DNA of 64,000 nt, taken from the NCBI GenBank assembly GCA_000149265.1, contig CH003228.1, positions 1,405,693-1,469,692 on the forward strand. Reading direction: 5' to 3'. Under the pieces are notes generated by a model, which made no database searches, was not told the origin of the DNA, and saw nothing but the letters and a program-made list of their open reading frames with translations. This document shows, piece after piece, positions 58,003-64,000 of this stretch. How positions within the stretch are numbered: position 1 is the stretch's first letter; each line of letters opens with the position of its first letter. The stretch is from Ciona savignyi. Lineage: Eukaryota > Chordata > Ascidiacea > Phlebobranchia > Cionidae. Position numbers and translations under genes: made by a program.

Positions 58003-61000
58003 ATGATGTGTGGGTATAAGACTTTGTTTTGCGCAACGTTCTTAATGTTGCAAATTGGAAACATGCATGCTATTAGAATCGGTGAGTAAATTATTTAAGA
58101 TTTAATCATTTAATATTTTAAAACATTTGCAGTCATAGCTTCCGACCTTTCAACTGTTTAACAATATAATATTGTTTGTTAGGTTATTGAAATTCAGAAA
58201 TACTATAAAATTCCGTGTTTTAAATGTCTACATAATTTTGCTTTGACATGTCTATAAAAGCATGATCAAAGCTATATACTGTACTGTTAAAGACCCTTAT
58301 TTCTAAACTTTTTATTTTCCTCTGTGAGCCAAGTGTCATATTCTTCATTACTGCACGTCAAATGAAAATTGATCACTATACTTTTAAATGGCTAGAAAAA
58401 TTTTGATTCTATGTCTGCTTTGTCACAAGCAGTTCAATAAAATGGAAATGAATTTATCAACCGATTATCCTTAAATTTCAAGCAACGTCCGAGAATAATA
58501 TATCTCGTTGCACACGGAGATTTTAGTCGATAAAGAGTTTTTGATTTTGCTTATACCTAAATCGGTTTACCGCAGTATCAATGTCGTTATGTATATTCTG
58601 ATCATCTTACTGCGTCAGTTTACTGTCAATGATGTCGGTCTTCAATGACTAGCACTGTATCACTTTTCGATCCAGGCTTGCCAGTTGATTTAAAGCAATT
58701 ACAGCGAAGGATAATCAATTGGAGCACATACGGTTTATAAAACGTGTGTCATTTGTAATACTGCAAAGCAGCACTAAATTATATTTGTATTAAAAAATTT
58801 TATTTTTTTTATTTTTTTAATATATAGTGTAGTTAATTGCACATATGTTATGCACATGTATTGATTGTGTATATATTTTGTGCTCGACCTCAATGACGGG
58901 AACGGTTGGTCGATGGAGTGTGGTTGGGCGAAACCAGTCGCTGGCTAGTCGGCTAATATGTCTTGGACATGGTTTTTGGTGGACGTTGTCTGCACCCAAT
59001 AGCTTAACGGAACTGAAACAGTACCAACGTTTATACAACACGGTGTGATAGCTTTAACAATATGTTCGCGTGCTGTAAGCTGTCTCACAATAACAGTAAT
59101 AAATCCTCCAACACATTGGAATAAACACACGCTTTTAGATCTTTTTATTTACATAAAAAATAGGACAGATCGCAACCGCAGCACTTTTCTAAATCCAACC
59201 ACTTTTTCCATATGTTTGATTGGTTGGCGGTTTAATCGCAACGTTGTAACTTCATCAGCGTCCGTTTAATAATTTATCAATCGTTCTGTAAAAGACCGAA
59301 GCTATGAACTAGGCTTTGAAACCACAATATTGTGATTTTTAGAGAGTGTTTTTTCTTTATTTATTCATTCAATTTTTATTCATTTAATATACAACAATCT
59401 GATCCCGATGAATCGCAATTGTATTTGGATTCATTACCGTCATACCAATTGACTGTCATTAGAAAATTATTGGACGCCGTATTTTAAATAATAAAAAGTC
59501 AAAAGAAACGTTTAAACATTGTTGCAGGTGCAATTTTTCACAAGCATACAGCGACTGATCCCCAAGACTCCGACCAGTTTTATGAATACCAACGTCAAAC
59601 TACAACAAACTCATTTTCCCAAGTACCGAGTGGTCAGGATTTCAGAATGAGAATGGCATTTGAATTCGCTGTTGCGGCTCTAAATAAAAGAACATCGGAG
59701 CTCTCTTTCAATAAAAGCTTCACGTACAACATATTAACCTTTGTCGCTGGCATCGGGGAGGCATTTCAAATTGCAAAACAAGGTGACCGAATTAGCTATG
59801 CTTGTTGTACCTGTGCTGTTGGGCTTACAAAACGTTATAGGTATATTAGAGTATATTCTAACACATTTTTTTACGTTTGCAGTGTGTGCTCAGTTTTCAC
59901 TCGGTGTAGCCGCCATATTCACCACGTCTGATTCACAATTCTTACGATCCGCATGCAGTGAAAAACAAATGCCGAATATTTTTATAGGAGAGGAAAACCT
60001 GCCAGAAGATTGTGGAAATATATCGAGGGTAAGTTGTAACTTTTTCAATGAGATTTTTGAAACTAAAAGTTGGACAAACGGTAATTCTAGATAAAATAAT
60101 TAACTAGGAATAAACTATAATAAATCCCATAACAACAACCATCACATTCCAGATTCCCAGAGATAACACACTGCAATATACATTCAAAATGTCGCCGGAC
60201 GCAAAAGTTTGGAGCAGGGCGGCAGCAGATGTTGTTATACATTATCGTTGGAGCAAAATCGCCCTACTGTATTGTATCTCTTCAGGTAGATGTTGATTAA
60301 CTTCTATAAAGGCTACTATGAATGTCGTATGAAAACTGTGTTTTGGCATTATTTCATCTATAAAAGGGTATATCGATATGACAACGTAGATACATAAACG
60401 GCTTTATTAGTATTCAACTACCGCTTTCTTGACAGGGTTTGGTCGAATTCAATTGCTTCAAGATATTTTATTTCGAGTTCATGGCTTGGAATTATCTGTG
60501 TTTAGCATAGGGAATGATTTCCATAATCTGCGAGATACCCTGCACCATATAAAGGAAGGACGAATGCAGAAAATAATCATTGATTGCAGTGCACATGACC
60601 TTCTGATGAACGTTATAAAGAAGGTACACTGTATTTGATTTTTATAAACCAAAAGTTGCGTATTGGCTTTAACATTTAATAATTCTTTTTAGTTTATAGT
60701 ATCTTGTTTTTGTAAACACAACGTGACCAACATGTATATGTATTATCTTAGTATTTTTATTTTTTATACAAAGTGAACGTGAGTGGGTGCCTTATTTTCA
60801 GTTTCCAGTCAAAACCGAATAGGATCCAAAATGAATATATATTATATATACAATATCGTTAACTGTATTGACAAATTTTGTTTAGAATTTTCGTTAACTG
60901 TATTGACATATTCGCGAATCGTCAATGTTTATTATATGTACTTAATGTCGTCGTTATCCCTGGTTCTATATAACTCCACCTTCACACGGCTTTAAATTCA

Positions 61001-64000
61001 CTTTAACCCGGCCGCAGGTTTTGTCGTTTCCGACGGCTTTGGAGAAACGTGGTAATAATCTAAGGCGCTAAAATCGCAGTCTCCTTTGGAGGGCGCTTTT
61101 GTCCTGACACTATCGCCAAAATTGGTTAAACAAGTTAAATTTTGTGTGTTTTACAAGATTAGCATACATGCAAGAATAAAAGGACCTTTCGTGACGTTGT
61201 CGGATTGCGAGTTGTATCGGAGTCATATCGTACTCTGGGGAATCGTCAGGACAGATCAAATGCCAGACGCAGGCACCAAGTATAAACTAATACGATACCC
61301 TATACATAAGTAATATAGGCCTAAGTAATGTCTAATGCTAATTGTAATAAATAATCACAAACCAGAAAGATATATTTCGTACTATCTTAAGTTTTGCTTT
61401 TACTTCCGGTTCTGTTGATAAATCCTCGCACCAATGTAGGCCTACGTGTGCTCTGGGGGATTTAAATCATTTTCAACTCGCTTTCGCATATCCATCGGAT
61501 CGCGCAGTGCTCTTTAATTATGATTTTCATCTTGTGGTTCTAACCAAAGTGTTAGTGGATAAGGAATAATTCTAAATTGAGGTGGAGCGCGGTTAAGAAA
61601 AGGGATCCTCCAGTGGTACGCGATTAGAAATAAAAATAGATAATCACTGTTCTAGCGCTGAAAAGTATTCATGGCGGTAATTCCCCTAAGCACGGCCTGT
61701 TCAAACTCGCCATATCAAATTTATTATCTCTGTTGAAATAAACTCAAATTGTAATGAATTTTGCTTTATTAACAGTTCATGGAAGCAGGAATAATGAATT
61801 CTCACCACCACATCATTTTACTTGGCATGGTAAAACATAAAACATTTTAATTCTTAATTAGTTTTATTATTATTACTGGCGGTGTCCTATTTTAAAATCA
61901 ATAATAAACCATATGTCACATCATCACTAGTTAATCGATTTATGTGTATGTATACCCAACAGTAAAGCAATCACTTACTGTAAAAATCTTACTCAAGCTA
62001 TCAATTCGATCGAAAATTGAACAAAAACAGTGAGTTTAAACTGGTTTTACTGATTAGTTAACCATTATCAAAATCTGGATATCTGTAGCTCTGACGGTTA
62101 TTTAGTCTACTTGGCCATATGAAAAGTAGTTTAAGGAGAACTTTTAACTGGTTGTAATCGTGGATTCAAATTACACCTAATGCCTGCTGTTGTAATGCTA
62201 TTGATTATTTTATTGTCATTTTAGGATTCTCATATATTATTGCGCAATCATCCATACATGTTTGGCAAATGCAACATCACAACTTTTTCAATGATCCAAG
62301 ATCAACCACCGGACGCTCTCAAAAATAATTGGGCTAAATATGTCAGAAGTTTCCTCAAATCTGATTCGGTATGCCATTTGTTTTCAGCATTAAGCTAATT
62401 GATCAATATATTTGGCTTATACCTATAGGTACCTTCACCATTGACACCAATATCCATACTTATTTTATTTGCACTTGTGAATTAACAGTTTATCTGATAT
62501 TTATTTTGTGAAATATTGTGTGAGTTATATTTTTTTTAAATAAAACTTGCCTCTCTGGTAGTATGATATATTTACAGTAAAAATTCATTACAGCACATTT
62601 AGCCACCGATAATTCTTAATTTTGTTCACAAGAGACGGCTCATTAAGTTATTTATTTTCCCCCTAGCGTTCAATGTTTACAGATCAAGAAATTGACAATC
62701 ATTCTGCTTTGCCAGCAACGGAAATGACGGTATACTTTCTGCAGATTCTTGTTTTGTCATGTTAATGTGGTTCTAATTAGACAGGTGTAGCTCTGATGCT
62801 TGATGCTGTACAGTTCTACATGATATCGCTGTCGCGTATGATTAAAGCAGACAAATATAGTTTTTACCATCGAAGTATACCTTGCACTTCATCCGATGCA
62901 TGGATGTCTGGCCCTCCACTTTTGGAAAAAATGAAATCGGTAATTATGTTTTTATTTATTGTGTCCAACTTATTTTGGTTTCCATAAAAGGTAATTATAC
63001 TGTTTAAAACATCACTTAAATACATATAAGCAAATATGCATTTTTTTAAGTATAATATAAAGAAATTGCTATTTTTACAAAGAATATTTTCTGGCAGACA
63101 CAGATTAAAGGGTTGACTGGGACACTGCTATTTGATGGTGATGGACGACGTACAAACGTTACATTTGATGTCTTATCGATAACCTATAACGGATTGGAGA
63201 AAGTGAGCTTTATTAAATTACGAAGTGAAGAGTGCAATTTCTGCATAGGTCCTTGGCCGGTTGAATTCCCCTGAGTAGTCATAATTACAAGCAGCCTATT
63301 TGTTTGCAAACTGTCAAAATATATTAACCGAATACATAAAAATTGTTTTAATCAATATAATATTTAAATTATTTTAATGTGAGTAATAATGCAAAAAAAA
63401 TATTTTATTTATGGTTAAATATTATATTTTTTAACAGTTGTTAAGATTTAAAATATTTTTTTTCTTTGATTGCAATAAAACTATTTTAAAGTTTAACAAG
63501 TTTAAACATGTTTGAATTTTTAGATTGGTCAATGGAAATACGACGCAGGAGGTACAAGTTTGTTTGGCATTCGACCAAATGTCAGTAAGCGATTGACGAT
63601 ATTCGAACGTCTTCAGCAACCAGATATACCAACGAGTAACAAATCACTCAAGAATACCACATTGATTGTAACTACAATCCAGGTAATGTTTGTTGCTTGA
63701 ACATTGGCTTTTTAAGCATAATTTGTATTATAATAACACATGGACTATTAGCATAAAGTTAGCGGTCACCTATTTCTTTAAAAAAATATGCACTTCCAAA
63801 TATGTTTACACAATTTCTGTTAATCCCCTATTATGCATACAAATATGACATCTCTTATATTTATAGGAACATCCTTATGTTTTTAAAGATACAAATGAAG
63901 AAGACAGTGATTACCAAGGATACTGTATTGATCTACTAAATGTAAGAACTTAAGCGTTTTAATTGAATTCAAGGTTCCGGATTAGCCTTGTTCGATAGAG
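58003..64000 (+). CDS. Kainate-type ionotropic glutamate receptor, N-terminal part (runs off the window)
   Basis: Exons seen: 58003-58081, 59528-59782, 59883-60028, 60153-60285, 60436-60623, 61776-61829, 62225-62368, 62667-62729, 62781-62939, 63098-63202, 63524-63682, 63867-63941; 520 codons in phase, ending at a GTAAGA donor. Signal peptide (TLFCATFLMLQIGNMHA), then the bilobed amino-terminal domain: RMAFEFAVAALN, LGVAAIFTTSDSQFL, HYRWSKIALLYC, GVALMLDAVQFYM, KGLTGTLLFDGDGRRTNVTF, IGQWKYDAGG. The last two exons enter the ligand-binding S1 lobe (NTTLIVTTIQEHPYVF and YQGYCIDLLN), the kainate-receptor form of these motifs. Channel, S2 and C-terminus lie outside the window. Subunit identity within GRIK1-5 cannot be fixed. 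Exon 5 to 6 is separated by a 1.15-kb intron in which I saw no exon. Confidence 0.9.
58880..59010 (+). mobile_element. Decayed SINE-like segment in receptor intron 1
   Basis: CGAAACCAGTCGCTGGCTAG, TCGGCTAATATGTCTTGGAC resemble the SINE body (GAAACTGGTCTCTAGCTAGTC, GTTGTGTCCTTGG) with many changes. Confidence 0.45.

Overview
The window is animal nuclear DNA. It is AT-rich and intron-dense, with GT..AG introns, short exons, dispersed tRNA-derived SINEs whose 3' tails are TATCC-type, and hAT-type DNA elements. Gene content (MRS2, an MT-type matrix metalloproteinase, TMEM214, a DIX-domain protein, an SNX9/18/33-type sorting nexin, a kainate-type glutamate receptor) and compactness fit an ascidian tunicate, most likely Ciona; the species is inference. 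All gene models were built by hand from reading frame, splice phase and remembered family sequence, with no database search.

Layout. (1) 0.3-5.5 kb, + strand: complete 11-exon MRS2 mitochondrial Mg2+ channel. (2) 7.6-23.7 kb: a tandem triplication. Each unit carries one intronless TATA-box gene for a secreted protein made almost wholly of HGWYDN-type repeats (289, 323 and at least 667 aa). The two inner junctions each carry a broken copy of the last exon of the neighbouring metalloproteinase, which fixes how the array formed. (3) 23.6-26.9 kb, - strand: a 9-exon matrix metalloproteinase with cysteine switch, furin site, HExxH zinc site, hemopexin domain and a C-terminus that looks like a GPI-anchor signal. 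(4) 28.8-35.4 kb, - strand: 16-exon TMEM214 with one apparent frameshift. (5) 35.8-40.9 kb, - strand: a 115-aa protein that is essentially only a Dishevelled-type DIX domain; its first intron holds two nested hAT-like elements. (6) 42.9-46.3 kb, - strand: a 10-exon, 440-aa protein with three degenerate cyclic-nucleotide-binding folds and an MGSC N-terminus. (7) 47.2-56.4 kb, + strand: a 22-exon SH3-PX-BAR sorting nexin whose linker is built from small phase-0 exons carrying DPF-like motifs. (8) 58.0 kb to the window edge, + strand: the N-terminal part of a kainate-type receptor (12 exons, 520 codons, running off the end).

The single-copy genes look like unrelated conserved neighbours. The CNBD and SNX genes are divergent across about 0.9 kb and could share a promoter region. 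The most novel content is the WYDN-repeat family and its duplication history. The DIX-only gene, the three-CNBD gene and the nested transposons come next. Two 100-N assembly gaps are present, at 20526-20625 (inside the third WYDN gene) and 33425-33524 (in a TMEM214 intron).
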